Below, in pieces: positions 43,538 through 53,366 of a stretch of 64,000 nucleotides of DNA (position 1 is the first letter of the stretch; each line of letters begins with the position of its first letter). This DNA comes from Streptomyces sp. NL15-2K. Lineage in GTDB: Bacteria > Actinomycetota > Actinomycetes > Streptomycetales > Streptomycetaceae. The notes below the pieces were generated by a model. The model had not been told where the DNA came from and made no database searches. It saw only the letters and a list, made by a program, of their open reading frames with translations. The translations under genes and the position numbers were made by a program. The stretch is from assembly GCF_030551255.1 (NCBI RefSeq), contig NZ_CP130630.1, positions 7,297,501 through 7,361,500 of the forward strand. The letters are read 5' to 3'.

Positions 43538-43806
43538 AGTTACGGACCGGTGTGCGAACAAGAGTGGCCATCGTCTCACGGACAGGAGTGGCCGTCATCT
43601 CCCGGGAGTTGAAGCGCTTGTGACCGCTCTCTGAAGCGGACGTGGCCAGCCTCACGTTCGCTCACCTGTGAGGCCCTCTGGACAGATGGGCACTCTCGTC
43701 GGATGATCAAATGAGTGCGGTCGGCACCGGATGAGCGCCCAAGATCGCATCCGGGTCGCAGCCCCCACGGGGCCTCCAACAAAAAATCCCTCATTTAGGA
43801 GCAATC

Positions 43807-45639
43807 GTGGCGCGCGACATAGCGGCTCCCCCTGTCGTTCCCACCACCCACAAGGAACTGATCTCGTGGGTGAACGAGATCGCAGAACTGACGCAGCCGG
43901 ACAGCGTGGTCTGGTGTGACGGATCCGAGGCCGAGTACGAGCGACTGTGCGAAGAGCTCGTGGCCAAGGGCACCTTCAAGAGGCTCGATCCGATCAAACG
44001 CCCCAACTCCTACTACGCCGCCTCCGACCCGACCGACGTCGCGCGCGTCGAGGACCGGACCTTCATCTGCTCCGAGAAGGAGGAGGACGCGGGCCCGACC
44101 AATCACTGGAAAGCGCCTTCCGAGATGCGGGAGATCTTCCAGGGCTCCGACGGTGAGGGCGGCATCTTCCGCGGTTCGATGCGCGGCCGGACGATGTACG
44201 TCGTCCCGTTCTGCATGGGCCCGCTGGGCTCGGACCTCTCCGCGATCGGCGTCGAGATCACCGACTCCGCCTACGTCGCCGTGTCCATGCGCACCATGAC
44301 CCGCATGGGTCAGCCGGTCCTGGACGAGCTGGGCTCCGACGGTTTCTTCGTGCGTGCCGTGCACACGCTCGGAGCACCGCTGGAAGAGGGCCAGGAGGAC
44401 GTCCCCTGGCCGTGCAACAGCACCAAGTACATCTCCCACTTCCCCGAGACCCGCGAGATCTGGTCCTACGGCTCCGGCTACGGCGGCAACGCCCTGCTCG
44501 GCAAGAAGTGCTACGCCCTGCGCATCGCCTCCGTCATGGCCCGCGACGAGGGCTGGCTCGCCGAGCACATGCTCATCCTCAAGCTCACCCCGCCGCAGGG
44601 AGAGTCCAAGTACGTCGCCGCCGCCTTCCCGAGCGCCTGCGGCAAGACCAACCTCGCCATGCTGGAGCCCACCATCTCCGGCTGGACGGTCGAGACGATC
44701 GGCGACGACATCGCCTGGATGCGCTTCGGCGAGGACGGCCGCCTGTACGCCATCAACCCCGAGGCCGGGTTCTTCGGCGTCGCGCCCGGCACCGGTGAGC
44801 ACACCAACGCCAACGCGATGAAGACGCTGTGGGGCAACTCGGTCTTCACGAACGTGGCGCTGACCGACGACAACGACATCTGGTGGGAGGGCATGACGCA
44901 GGAGACTCCGGCCCACCTGACGGACTGGAAGGGGCGCGACTGGACCCCGGACTCGGACGAGCCCGCCGCCCACCCCAACGCCCGCTTCACCGTCCCCGCC
45001 TCCCAGTGCCCGATCATCGCGCCCGAGTGGGAGGACCCCAAGGGCGTGCCGATCTCGGCGATCCTCTTCGGCGGACGCCGCGCCAGCGCCGTACCGCTGG
45101 TCACGGAGTCCTTCGACTGGAACCACGGCGTCTTCCTCGGCGCCAACGTGGCCTCCGAGAAGACCGCCGCTGCCGAGGGCAAGGTCGGCGAACTGCGCCG
45201 CGACCCCTTCGCCATGCTGCCGTTCTGCGGCTACAACATGGGCGACTACATGGGCCACTGGGTCGACGTCGCCAAGGGCAGGGACCAGTCGAAGCTGCCG
45301 AAGATCTACTACGTCAACTGGTTCCGCAAGAACGACGAGGGCAAGTTCGTCTGGCCCGGCTTCGGCGAGAACAGCCGCGTCCTGAAGTGGATCGTGGAGC
45401 GCCTGGAGGGCAAGGCGGAGGGCGTCGAGACCCCGATCGGCATCCTGCCGACCAAGGAGGCCCTGGACACCGACGGCCTGGAACTGGCCGGCTCCGACCT
45501 CGACTTCCTGCTCACCGTCGACAAGGAAGTCTGGCGCGAGGAGGCCGCCCTGGTCCCCGAGCACCTCAACACCTTCGGCGAACACACGCCCAAGGAGCTG
45601 TGGGACGAGTACCGCGCGCTGGTGCAGCGCCTGGGCTGA
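43807..45639 (+). CDS. pckG: Phosphoenolpyruvate carboxykinase (GTP)
   Basis: A 610-residue GTP-dependent PEPCK that converts oxaloacetate and GTP to PEP, GDP and CO2, the entry to gluconeogenesis. It starts at GTG 43807 after AGGAG. The kinase-1 loop [12 protein letters not shown] is at about residues 274-285; metal and substrate residues occur in [21 protein letters not shown] and [12 protein letters not shown]. The length fits the family (about 600-620). It stands alone and ends in a 19-base-pair hairpin shared with the convergent operon. Confidence 0.98.
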   Translation: MARDIAAPPVVPTTHKELISWVNEIAELTQPDSVVWCDGSEAEYERLCEELVAKGTFKRLDPIKRPNSYYAASDPTDVARVEDRTFICSEKEEDAGPTNHWKAPSEMREIFQGSDGEGGIFRGSMRGRTMYVVPFCMGPLGSDLSAIGVEITDSAYVAVSMRTMTRMGQPVLDELGSDGFFVRAVHTLGAPLEEGQEDVPWPCNSTKYISHFPETREIWSYGSGYGGNALLGKKCYALRIASVMARDEGWLAEHMLILKLTPPQGESKYVAAAFPSACGKTNLAMLEPTISGWTVETIGDDIAWMRFGEDGRLYAINPEAGFFGVAPGTGEHTNANAMKTLWGNSVFTNVALTDDNDIWWEGMTQETPAHLTDWKGRDWTPDSDEPAAHPNARFTVPASQCPIIAPEWEDPKGVPISAILFGGRRASAVPLVTESFDWNHGVFLGANVASEKTAAAEGKVGELRRDPFAMLPFCGYNMGDYMGHWVDVAKGRDQSKLPKIYYVNWFRKNDEGKFVWPGFGENSRVLKWIVERLEGKAEGVETPIGILPTKEALDTDGLELAGSDLDFLLTVDKEVWREEAALVPEHLNTFGEHTPKELWDEYRALVQRLG

Positions 45640-45704
45640 GACAGCCCTCCCCACCTCGTGCACCAAGGACCGGCGAGGTTCCGTACAACGGCGTGCGGGA
45701 TCCC

Positions 45705-45759
45705 GGGCCTGTCGTCACCTCCCCGTCCGCCCCGACGGGAGGGAGGTGACGACAGGCCC
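45705..45759. terminator. Long bidirectional terminator after pckG
   Basis: Two perfect 19-base arms (45705-45723 and 45741-45759) with a 17-base loop lie between the convergent pckG and the TelA/VWA operon. No T-run. Confidence 0.9.
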
Positions 45760-45771
45760 TCGCCTGTGCGC

Positions 45772-46374
45772 TCACTTCGAGCGGTCCTCCAGGTACCGCG
45801 TGTGCGACTCCTGCCGCCGCGCCTCGGTCTCGCGCACCGCCGCGGCCAGCTGTTCGGCCTCCTGGTGGAGGAGCGTGAGCTGCTTCTCGAGATGCCGTTC
45901 CGGTGGCTCCTGCCCCGGCGCCAGCCGCGTCCACCACCGCGTCCGTACGAACGTGTCGACCGCCTCCGGCACGTCCTGCCGTACCGCCCGGGACAGCGCG
46001 TGCACGCTCTCCGGGTCCTGGGCGAGGATCTCGGTGACCCAGCCGGGGTCCAGCAACGCGGTCAGCAGCTCGGTCAGCTCGGTGAGCCGGCCCGCGGCGG
46101 CGGGCGGCAGCTCGACGTTCGCCAGATAGCCCCTCAGCCGCTCGAAGTCGGCCCGCACCTCGTCGAGCTGGGCGGAGGGATCCGGGAAGTCGGGCAGCGG
46201 CGGCCGCTCCGGCGGGGCGATCAGCGCACCCGCCCCGTACAGACCGGCGACGACCACGGGCCAGTACGGCCCCGCCACGCCCCCGAAGGTCAGCACCACG
46301 CCGACCAGCCCGCACGCGCTCCCGGTGATGTTCTTGCGGGACTCGAGAAAGCCGAGGAACTTACTGGTAGCCAC
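45772..46374 (-). CDS. Membrane protein, last gene of the TelA/VWA operon
   Basis: A 200-residue protein with two transmembrane segments near the N-terminus (GSACGLVGVVLTFGGVAGPYW and PVVVAGLYGAGALIAP), then a cytoplasmic helical part with a long amphipathic C-terminal coiled coil (LEKQLTLLHQEAEQLAAAV). Its start lies 14 bases inside the gene before it, so the four genes 45.8-50.2 kb form one operon. No family I can name. A role in holding the VWA or TelA protein at the membrane is a guess. Confidence 0.85.
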   Translation of the reverse strand: MATSKFLGFLESRKNITGSACGLVGVVLTFGGVAGPYWPVVVAGLYGAGALIAPPERPPLPDFPDPSAQLDEVRADFERLRGYLANVELPPAAAGRLTELTELLTALLDPGWVTEILAQDPESVHALSRAVRQDVPEAVDTFVRTRWWTRLAPGQEPPERHLEKQLTLLHQEAEQLAAAVRETEARRQESHTRYLEDRSK

Positions 46375-47929
46375 GGATCTCCTCGAAGGCGCCGTCCAGC
46401 GAGCCCTGCTGGGCGTCGAAGAGGCGGCCGCCGGTCAGCTCGGCGATGTGCTCCAGTTCGGACTTGTCGGAGTCGCCGAAGAGGATGGGGAAGACGGGGA
46501 TGTCCTGGAACGTGCTCCTGAGCCCCGTGTAGAAGCGCTCGAAGTGCTCCGCGTCCTCGCCCGTCGTGTTCTCGCCGTCCGTCATGAGCACGATGGACGA
46601 GAACGTGTCACGGTCGACGGACAGATGCTCGTACGCCGCCTCCAAAGACGTGTAGATCGCGGTGTCGCCCTGGGCGGTGAGCGCCTCGGTGTCGCGGCGG
46701 ATCGCGTCGAGGCCGGTCCGCGGATCGGCGGGGTCCACGACATGCGTCCGTACGCTCTTCACCGCCGACCCGAACGGCATCAGCGTGACCTCCTCGCGCT
46801 CACGGAAGTCGCTGGTGAGCCCGGTGAGCGCCGTCTTGAGCCGCTCCAGCCGGTCCCCCTTCATCGAGCCCGAGGTGTCCAGGACGTACACGGTCGTGGA
46901 CGGGCGGCGCAGCTCGTTCTCGTAGGAGTCGAGCAGGCCGTCGGCGACGGACCGGCTGCCGGGGAAGGGCAGCTCGCGCCGGCGGTCGGTGTCGAGACCG
47001 GCCGCGGGCGCCACGGAGGCGACGACCGGGCGGCGGTGCGTGCGCTCGCTGATCTCCCGCTGGATCTCCGGCGTGCGCAGGGCCTCGGTCAGCCGGCGCA
47101 CGTCCTCGCGGGTGGCGGCCTTCGTGGCCGCGAGGGAGGAGAGCGGGTAGTCGGCGGTGACGACCCCGTCGCGGGGGCGGATCACGGTGAGCCCGGGGAT
47201 GCCCTTGAGCACGGACTCGTAGTTGAGCAGGGCGTCCACGTTCCCGCGCCGCTCGTAGGCGGTCGCCAGCCAGCCCGACGAACCCGACGTCAGCTTCTGC
47301 CCCTGGAAGAACTCCTTCAGCCGGGGCGTGGCCTTGGTGACGTCCGCGTCCGTGAGCGCGGACTGGGCGCCGGAGAGGGCGGAGGCGACCGAGACGAGCG
47401 TGGAGAAGCCGGAGTTGGAGCGGGCCGGGTCGGTCATGCCGTACGTCAGCTTCCCGTCCTGGACGGCCTGCTCGATCCGGGACCAGGTGACGTCGTCCGG
47501 CTGCCAGCCCAGCTTCAGCACGGTGGCCGTCTTCACCCCGATCGCGACCGGGCTCGACATGACCGGGGTCTCGGAGACCACCTTCTTCGCCGCGTCGGGA
47601 CGCAGGCGCAGATAGTCGTTGGACGACAGCCACAGAGCGTCGTACCGCCCGTCCGCCGTGCCCTTCGCCAGCAGCTCCACGGCGTCCAGGGTGCCCATGT
47701 AGGTGGGCCGGACCTTGATGCCCGTGTCCTTCTCGACCCGGTCCAGAACCGGGGTCATGTCGCTCAGCTCGCTGGAGGCGAGGACGCGGAGGGTGCCGGG
47801 CTCGGGGGCGGCGGGGTCGTCCGGCTTCTCCCCCGTGGTGCAGGCGGTCAGCAGGGCGATCGCGGCGACGGCGACGGCCAGGGGGCGTCGCAGGCCTCGT
47901 CCTGTGCCTGGTCCCATGCCTCGTCTCAT
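46361..47929 (-). CDS. Lipoprotein: solute-binding-like domain plus VWA domain
   Basis: A 522-residue lipoprotein with signal and lipobox ALLTAC (Cys about 30). Residues about 45-330 resemble a periplasmic ABC solute-binding protein (LRVLASSELSDMTPVLDRVE). Residues about 345-520 are a von Willebrand A domain with an intact metal-binding MIDAS motif, DTSGSMKGDRLERL, and the downstream TDGENTTG. It starts at ATG 47929 overlapping the TelA-like stop (ATGA). A secreted VWA protein that could bind metal ions or partner proteins. No ABC permease genes accompany it. Confidence 0.92.
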   Translation of the reverse strand: MRRGMGPGTGRGLRRPLAVAVAAIALLTACTTGEKPDDPAAPEPGTLRVLASSELSDMTPVLDRVEKDTGIKVRPTYMGTLDAVELLAKGTADGRYDALWLSSNDYLRLRPDAAKKVVSETPVMSSPVAIGVKTATVLKLGWQPDDVTWSRIEQAVQDGKLTYGMTDPARSNSGFSTLVSVASALSGAQSALTDADVTKATPRLKEFFQGQKLTSGSSGWLATAYERRGNVDALLNYESVLKGIPGLTVIRPRDGVVTADYPLSSLAATKAATREDVRRLTEALRTPEIQREISERTHRRPVVASVAPAAGLDTDRRRELPFPGSRSVADGLLDSYENELRRPSTTVYVLDTSGSMKGDRLERLKTALTGLTSDFREREEVTLMPFGSAVKSVRTHVVDPADPRTGLDAIRRDTEALTAQGDTAIYTSLEAAYEHLSVDRDTFSSIVLMTDGENTTGEDAEHFERFYTGLRSTFQDIPVFPILFGDSDKSELEHIAELTGGRLFDAQQGSLDGAFEEIRGYQ

Positions 47930-49104
47930 GTGAGCCCGCCTTCCAGCGCGCCCTGGGACCGGCTGCGCTCCAAGTACGTGCTCGCGTTCTGGAGTTCGGA
48001 GGTCAGGGACTCCACGGTGGCCGCCATCGCCTCGGTCGCCTGGACCTTGTAGGTGTCGATGGCGTCGAGGGTGCGGTAGATCTGCTGGAAGGCGGTGCGC
48101 AGGGTGTCGGCGCCGACGGCCGGGTCGGCGGCGATCCGCTGGATCTCCCCGCTCTGGGTCGCCAGCATCTCGGCGTTGCCCCGGATCAGATCCTCCGTCG
48201 TCCCGCGCAGGGCGTTGACCTGGTCGACGACCTTCTTCTGGTTGTCGAGCGCGGAGGCCAGCATCACGGAGATGCGCAGCGCGGACACGGTGGTCGTGGC
48301 CGCCCGGTCGACGCCCTTGATCAGCTCCTCGTTGTTGCGTCGTACGACGTCCATCGCGAGGTAGCCCTGCGCGCACACCGCGAGCTGGGTGAGCAGGTCC
48401 TGGTGCTTCTGCCGGACGGGGAAGAGCACGTCCGCCCGGAGACTGTCGCCCTGCTGCGGGTCGGTGGACTCCACACCGGTGATGTGCTGCTCCACGGCCG
48501 TGTCCAGGGCCTCGGTCAGCACGACGTACTCCTGGAGCTTGCCCATGGTCTCCCACAGACGGACCCGCTCGGTCTGCAACGCGGCGTTGTCACGCCGCAG
48601 TTCGTCCTGCCCGCCCCGCAGCGACCCCACGATCTTGGTCAGTGTCCCCTGCGCGGAGGCGTACTTGGCGACGTGGTCGCGCAGCTTGTTGCCACCGGGC
48701 AGCCGGGACAGGAACTTCCGTCCCTTGGCGGCGGGCAGGTCCCGCGGATCCAGGTCCTCCACCACCCGCCGGAGTTCGACGAGCGAACCCGCCACCTGGG
48801 ACTGCGCGTCGCCGCCCTTGGCCGGCAGGCTGCGCACGGTCCGCTCCAGCATGCGGTTGGACTGTGCGGCGGCGCTGCGCATCTCCCCGGCGCCCAGTGC
48901 GGTGATCTCCCCGACCTTGCCGGCGAACTCGGGGGAGCGGGCGTCGAGGGCGGCGAGGCCCTCGACGTACGCGGAGGCCTTCTTGGCCATGTCCGTACGG
49001 ACGCCCTCGTCGACGGGGACGAGTCCGCCGGCCTTCTCCCGGGGTACGGGCGTGACGGCGTCGGGCGGGGTGAGAGTGAAAGTGTCGTCGGTGTTGTCGG
49101 TCAT
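47926..49104 (-). CDS. TelA-like toxic anion resistance protein
   Basis: A 392-residue TelA/KlaA-family protein, rich in long helices. The family core is seen as DLDPRDLPAAKGRKFLSRLP, then LRRDNAALQTERVRLWETMGKLQEYV and TVSALRISVMLASALDNQKKVV. TelA proteins were named for plasmid tellurite resistance, but chromosomal members are linked to stress or envelope functions. It is followed by a gene overlapping by four bases and preceded by a solute-binding-type gene 14 bases before. Cytoplasmic. Confidence 0.93.
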   Translation of the reverse strand: MTDNTDDTFTLTPPDAVTPVPREKAGGLVPVDEGVRTDMAKKASAYVEGLAALDARSPEFAGKVGEITALGAGEMRSAAAQSNRMLERTVRSLPAKGGDAQSQVAGSLVELRRVVEDLDPRDLPAAKGRKFLSRLPGGNKLRDHVAKYASAQGTLTKIVGSLRGGQDELRRDNAALQTERVRLWETMGKLQEYVVLTEALDTAVEQHITGVESTDPQQGDSLRADVLFPVRQKHQDLLTQLAVCAQGYLAMDVVRRNNEELIKGVDRAATTTVSALRISVMLASALDNQKKVVDQVNALRGTTEDLIRGNAEMLATQSGEIQRIAADPAVGADTLRTAFQQIYRTLDAIDTYKVQATEAMAATVESLTSELQNASTYLERSRSQGALEGGLT

Positions 49105-49117
49105 GTGCGGTTTCCCC

Positions 49118-50221
49118 CTATCCGCGCGCCCGGCGCGCCATCTCGTGCAGCACCTCGGAGGTGGGCACGGGCGCCTGCCGGATGCCGGTCAGCTTCTGGT
49201 TGAGGTACGCGGCGTGGGCGCCGGTGGCCTTGGTGAACTCGGCGGTGGCGCCCTGCGGCCGGAACCCGTGCCGGACGGCCAGTTCGCGCAACTCCGGGTC
49301 GTTGCTGAGGAGTTCACCGAACGCGCGACCGTTGTCGGTGAGCGGTACGACGGTGTGGTCGCTGTTGGCGGTGGTGTCCGGGTAGAGGACGGTGAGGTCG
49401 TCGAAGCTCTGCTTGTCATGCAGCAGGGCGGCGACCTGGGACTCGTAGACGAGCACGAGCGGGTTGCCGGCGCCGCTGACGAAGTCCCGGAAGGCCGCGT
49501 CCGTGCTGGACTGCTGGGCACCCTGGACGCTGACCAGCTTGCGCATCAGCGGCGCGGTGCGGTCGACGTCGGCCTCGCTCGCGGCCACCTTGCCGCCGGC
49601 GGCGACGTAGGAGGTGGCGGCGAGGTAGAGGGCGCCGGAGTTGGAGGTCTCCGGGTCGGTGGTGGCGATGTAGAGGGTGCCGGTCAGCTCGCCGTACTTC
49701 TCCGCGCCCTTGAGCTGCTGCCAGGTCCGGTCGCGTTCGGCGGCGTCGAGGTAGGCGCCCATCTTGAGGGTGCCGCGGTTCTTGTCGAGGACGGCGAGCC
49801 CGTTGTCCGCGAGCACCTCGGCGGCGCCGCGGTGCGCCAGGACGACGAGCGGCGAGTAGAAGGGCACGGGCAGGGGCTGCCGGGCCTTGTACTTCGCGGC
49901 GAGTTCGTCGGCGGGCGCCTGGCTGGACGGGAAGGCGAGGTCGTAGCCCTTGAGGTCCAGGCCCTCCATGGCCCAGGACCCGGAGGTCTCGGCCTGCACG
50001 GTGTAGCCCTTGGCGGCGAGGGCCTTCACCACGTCGGGATCGGCGAAGAACTCCGCCTTCTCCGATCCGATCATTGCGCGCACGGTCTTCGTTGCCGTGC
50101 TCTTGTCCCCGTTGTCCCGGCCCGCTACGACGGCTGCCACCACTCCGCCGACCAGCAACACCGCAAGGACGATTCCTGCGATTCGTCTCACGTCGGGGAG
50201 CGTGCTCGCGGAACCCAACAT
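49118..50221 (-). CDS. Solute-binding-type secreted protein, first gene of the TelA/VWA operon
   Basis: A protein of about 367 residues with a hydrophobic signal anchor (RIAGIVLAVLLVGGVVAAVVAG) and a periplasmic-binding-protein type II fold (TVRAMIGSEKAEFFADPDVVKAL, then SSQAPADELAA). It lacks a lipobox cysteine, so it may stay anchored by its signal. The fold relates it to the solute-binding part of the VWA protein. Start choices are ATG 50272, ATG 50221 and GTG 50191; 50221 is preferred because a GGGA lies before it. It lies 14 bases before the TelA-like gene. Confidence 0.85.
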   Translation of the reverse strand: MLGSASTLPDVRRIAGIVLAVLLVGGVVAAVVAGRDNGDKSTATKTVRAMIGSEKAEFFADPDVVKALAAKGYTVQAETSGSWAMEGLDLKGYDLAFPSSQAPADELAAKYKARQPLPVPFYSPLVVLAHRGAAEVLADNGLAVLDKNRGTLKMGAYLDAAERDRTWQQLKGAEKYGELTGTLYIATTDPETSNSGALYLAATSYVAAGGKVAASEADVDRTAPLMRKLVSVQGAQQSSTDAAFRDFVSGAGNPLVLVYESQVAALLHDKQSFDDLTVLYPDTTANSDHTVVPLTDNGRAFGELLSNDPELRELAVRHGFRPQGATAEFTKATGAHAAYLNQKLTGIRQAPVPTSEVLHEMARRARG

Positions 50222-50450
50222 TCCCAGGCGAATCCGGTGAACGGGGGGTGGCCACGCGGACCCGGTATGCAACAGGAATGCGCCATTCCGCTGTGACGCG
50301 GGTCAGCCACCCCTCTCCGCCGCGACGGCGCTCAGCCACGACGGCGTCTTTCGGCGGTGCCGAACAAGCGCGACCCGTACGGTGGCCGAGGGCGCCTCGA
50401 AACCAACGCCCAATCGAAGCCCCGGCTCAAGCCAACGCAGTGCATGGCAC

Positions 50451-50486
50451 CCGGTCCGCGCGTCGCTGCGGGTGCGCGCGGACCGG
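50451..50486. terminator. Hairpin downstream of the 140-residue protein gene
   Basis: Perfect 12-base arms (50451-50462 and 50475-50486) enclose a 12-base loop, about 40 bases past the stop of the minus-strand gene at 50526. The remaining sequence 50222-50450 shows no further recognisable feature. Confidence 0.75.
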
Positions 50487-50525
50487 GGCCGATCGGGGGG
50501 TGCCCTTCTCGGGGCTCGGTGAGGG

Positions 50526-50948
50526 TCAGTGGGACGCGAGTTCGCGGGGCTCCAGGGCTGCCGCGTGTGCGTCCATGCGCTCGGCGGAGAGGATCGCCGC
50601 CGCGGTGTCGGCGCGGGAGGCCGCGACGACCAGGGCTCGGCCCGCCAGCGCATGCGCCCGGCGGTGTACGGCCGTGAGATTCGACTGCCCGCCGACCGTC
50701 GTGAGTGGCGCCCGGGCCGGCGCACGTCCTGCCCGCAGCCGGGTCACCTGCTCGGCGAGCCGGCCGGCCGCGGTGTCCAGGTCGGCGGACGGCGCCAGCG
50801 CGCGCAGCTCGTCCGTGACGGCGAGCAGCGCGGCGAGATGGGCCGCGAGCTGGATGTCCAGCTCTTCCTCGCGGGAGCGGTGCGGGAAGTCGGAGGTGGT
50901 GTCGGCCATCGTGCTGTGGACCGACTTGGTGCGGATCGGTTCGTACAT
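50526..50948 (-). CDS. Helical alanine-rich protein of unknown function
   Basis: A 140-residue protein, predicted almost wholly helical (EEELDIQLAAHLAALLAVTDELRAL and AGRALVVAASRADTAAAILSAERMDAH). AGGAGG precedes the ATG. An inverted repeat of TTAGA and TCTAA halves (50986-50990 and 50996-51000) lies just upstream near a TAGGAT -10 box (50977-50982, minus strand), so it may be repressor-controlled. I cannot assign a family. Confidence 0.75.
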   Translation of the reverse strand: MYEPIRTKSVHSTMADTTSDFPHRSREEELDIQLAAHLAALLAVTDELRALAPSADLDTAAGRLAEQVTRLRAGRAPARAPLTTVGGQSNLTAVHRRAHALAGRALVVAASRADTAAAILSAERMDAHAAALEPRELASH

Positions 50949-50976
50949 GGGATGGCCTCCTGTGCTGTCAGGAAGC

Positions 50977-51000
50977 CATCCTAGCTTAGATCTCGTCTAA
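50977..51000 (-). promoter_or_regulatory. Candidate promoter/operator of the 140-residue protein gene
   Basis: On the minus strand a -10-like TAGGAT lies 29 bases before the start codon, and the inverted repeat TTAGA-N5-TCTAA lies directly upstream of it. No good -35 is seen, which fits an activator- or repressor-governed site. Confidence 0.4.
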
Positions 51001-51064
51001 AGTTGAGTGACTCACAAAACAGGATCGCGTGCACACGTAGGGTGAACGGCCTGCCCCTCGGTCT

Positions 51065-52276
51065 TCACGGCTGGCTGTAACCGTCCAGGAAGTTCCCGAT
51101 CCGAGTGATCGCCGATCGCAGGTCCACCGTGGTCGGCAGGGTCACCACGCGGAAGTGGTCCGGCTCGGGCCAGTTGAAGCCGGTGCCCTGGACGACCATG
51201 ATCTTTTCCTGGCGCAGCAGGTCCAGGACCATCTGCCGGTCGTCCTTGATCTTGAAGACCTCGGGGTCGAGGCGCGGGAAGAGATACAGCGCCCCCTTCG
51301 GCTTCACACAGGTCACACCGGGGATCTGGGTCAGCAGCTCGTGCGCCACGTCCCGCTGCTCGCGCAGCCGCCCGCCGGGCAGGACCAAGTCGTTGATGGT
51401 CTGCCGCCCGCTGAGCGCGGCGACGACCCCGTGCTGGCCCGGCATGTTCGCGCACAGCCGCATGTTCGCCAGGATCGTCAGGCCCTCGATGTACGAATCG
51501 GCGTGCGCGCGCGGCCCGGAGATCGACATCCACCCGACTCGGTACCCCGCCACCCGATACGCCTTCGACATGCCGTTGAAGGTCAGGGTCAGCAGATCCG
51601 GGGCGACCGCCGCGGTCGGCGTGTGCGTGGCATCGTCGTAGAGGATCTTGTCGTAGATCTCGTCGGAGCAGACCAGCAGGTTGTGGCGGCGGGCGATGTC
51701 GGTCAGCCCGCGGAGCATCGCCTCGTCGTACACGGCCCCCGTCGGGTTGTTGGGGTTGATGATGACGAGGGCCTTGGTGCGGTCGGTGACCTTCCGCTCC
51801 ACGTCCGCGAGGTCGGGCATCCAGTCGGACTGCTCGTCGCACCGGTAGTGGACCGCCGTACCACCGGACAGGGACACCGCCGCGGTCCACAGCGGATAGT
51901 CGGGCGCGGGAACGAGCACCTCGTCCCCGTCGTCCAGCAGCCCCTGCATCGCCATCACGATCAGCTCGGAGACGCCGTTGCCGATGAAGACGTGCTCGAC
52001 GTCCGTCTCGATGCCGAGGGTCTGGTTGTGCATGACGACGGCCCGGCGGGCGGCGAGGAGCCCCTTCGCGTCGCCGTAGCCATGGGCCGACGACACGTTC
52101 CGGAGGATGTCCTCCAGGATCTCGGGCGGACACTCGAACCCGAAGGCGGCCGGATTCCCGGTGTTCAGCTTGAGGATGCGGTGCCCTGCCGCTTCCAGGC
52201 GCATCGCCTCCTCGAGAACCGGGCCCCGGATCTCGTAACAGACGTTGGCGAGCTTGGTCGACTGGATCACCTGCAT
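51065..52276 (-). CDS. PLP-dependent aminotransferase, AlaT-like
   Basis: A 403-residue fold-type I aminotransferase. It has the family blocks NTGNPAAFGFECPPEIL, ALVIINPNNPTGAVYDEAML (substrate-binding Asn and Tyr), and the PLP-lysine region LTFNGMSKAYRVAGYRVGWM. The closeness to AlaT/YfbQ suggests alanine transaminase activity with 2-oxoglutarate. The start ATG 52276 is favoured by homology over an ATG at 52327. Confidence 0.92.
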   Translation of the reverse strand: MQVIQSTKLANVCYEIRGPVLEEAMRLEAAGHRILKLNTGNPAAFGFECPPEILEDILRNVSSAHGYGDAKGLLAARRAVVMHNQTLGIETDVEHVFIGNGVSELIVMAMQGLLDDGDEVLVPAPDYPLWTAAVSLSGGTAVHYRCDEQSDWMPDLADVERKVTDRTKALVIINPNNPTGAVYDEAMLRGLTDIARRHNLLVCSDEIYDKILYDDATHTPTAAVAPDLLTLTFNGMSKAYRVAGYRVGWMSISGPRAHADSYIEGLTILANMRLCANMPGQHGVVAALSGRQTINDLVLPGGRLREQRDVAHELLTQIPGVTCVKPKGALYLFPRLDPEVFKIKDDRQMVLDLLRQEKIMVVQGTGFNWPEPDHFRVVTLPTTVDLRSAITRIGNFLDGYSQP

Positions 52277-52402
52277 GTCTGGGAGCTTACGGCCCGGTAA
52301 CGCATCGTGGGCGGTGTTTTCCACCACGTGAGACGCGTCGGTTTGGGTGGATATGGCCGACGGGTGTCCCAGTAACCCCTCCCGTCTCTACAATGCGCGG
52401 CC

Positions 52403-53197
52403 ATGTCCAGCCCACCGGAGTACGAAAACGGGGCGTACGGCGCCAATGGTGCGACCGGCGCCCACGGCGCGAGCGCGGGCGACGGGCCGTGGGAGGTGCC
52501 GAACGTGTACCACCCGCTGGCCGAATCGATGCCCGCGTACGAGGGATACGCCGATCCGGCGGCCGCGCACGGCTGGCAGAACGCGTACGACCAGACGAGT
52601 GAGCTGCCCGCGATCGGCGAGACGGGCGAACTGCCGCCGGTCGGTGAGACGGGCGAACTGCCTCCGGTCGAAGAGATCGGCGAACCGCCGACGGTGGCCG
52701 ACGACGAGCCGGTGGTGGCCCGTGGTGCCGGCCCTGGCCGGCGGCGGGCGCGACGGAAGCCGAGCCGTTGGCGGTCGCGCCGCGCGGTGGTCGCCGCCGG
52801 TGCGGCAGGCGCGGTGTCCGTGGCGGCGCTTATCGCCGGGTTCTCGTTGGCGGGGTCCTCCTCGGACGGTCCGAAGGTCAAGGAGGGCGGTACGCGGACG
52901 GCGCCGGACGAGTCCACCGGCCCGGTCGGCTCCTCGTCCGCAGGCGGACCAGGGTCTTCCGGTGCCCCGGACACCGCGGGGCCGGAGGGTGCGGCGTCAG
53001 CGGGAGCCGACACCTCGAAGGGCGCCGGCTCGCCGGACGAGAAGGAGTCCGGGGAGCCCTCGGCCACGTCGTCCACGGACCCGACCAGCACGACCACCCC
53101 GAACCTCACCTCCACCGCCTCCGCGTCGGGCGGCTCAGCCCCGGGCAACTCCGAAGGCAAGGGGCGGGGACCGGGCGCCACGAAGAAGCCCAGGTAG
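52403..53197 (+). CDS. Anchored low-complexity surface protein
   Basis: A 264-residue protein with an acidic, glycine-rich N-terminal half containing two copies of GETGELPPV, a basic cluster RRRARRKPSRWRSRR, one transmembrane helix (AVVAAGAAGAVSVAALIAGFSLAG) and a Ser/Thr/Pro/Gly-rich outer tail of about 110 residues. It resembles anchored, probably glycosylated, actinomycete proteins. No catalytic motif. Divergent from the aminotransferase. Confidence 0.75.
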   Translation: MSSPPEYENGAYGANGATGAHGASAGDGPWEVPNVYHPLAESMPAYEGYADPAAAHGWQNAYDQTSELPAIGETGELPPVGETGELPPVEEIGEPPTVADDEPVVARGAGPGRRRARRKPSRWRSRRAVVAAGAAGAVSVAALIAGFSLAGSSSDGPKVKEGGTRTAPDESTGPVGSSSAGGPGSSGAPDTAGPEGAASAGADTSKGAGSPDEKESGEPSATSSTDPTSTTTPNLTSTASASGGSAPGNSEGKGRGPGATKKPR

Positions 53198-53203
53198 TTC
53201 CCT

Positions 53204-53253
53204 CCCGCGAAAGCCCGCGAAAGCCCGCGGAAACCCGCGAGAACCCGCCAACT
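53204..53253. repeat. Five 10-base tandem repeats
   Basis: CCCGCGAAAG and close variants (CCCGCGGAAA, CCCGCGAGAA, CCCGCCAACT) repeat head to tail five times immediately after the stop of the surface protein gene. Confidence 0.85.
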
Positions 53254-53366
53254 CCCGGCCTGAAACAACTCCTTGCCCCCACGCGCCCCTCCATTAACAA
53301 TGCGCATGACAAGACTGCGGGTGGCCGGAAGATCTCCGGTCACCTTCGTCGTACGGAGGGGACCCC

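Noticed and set aside
43538..43806. Gap before pckG considered for a small gene or riboswitch
   Set aside because: No frame with a ribosome site, and no structure that I can name was seen; left as a leader/promoter region.
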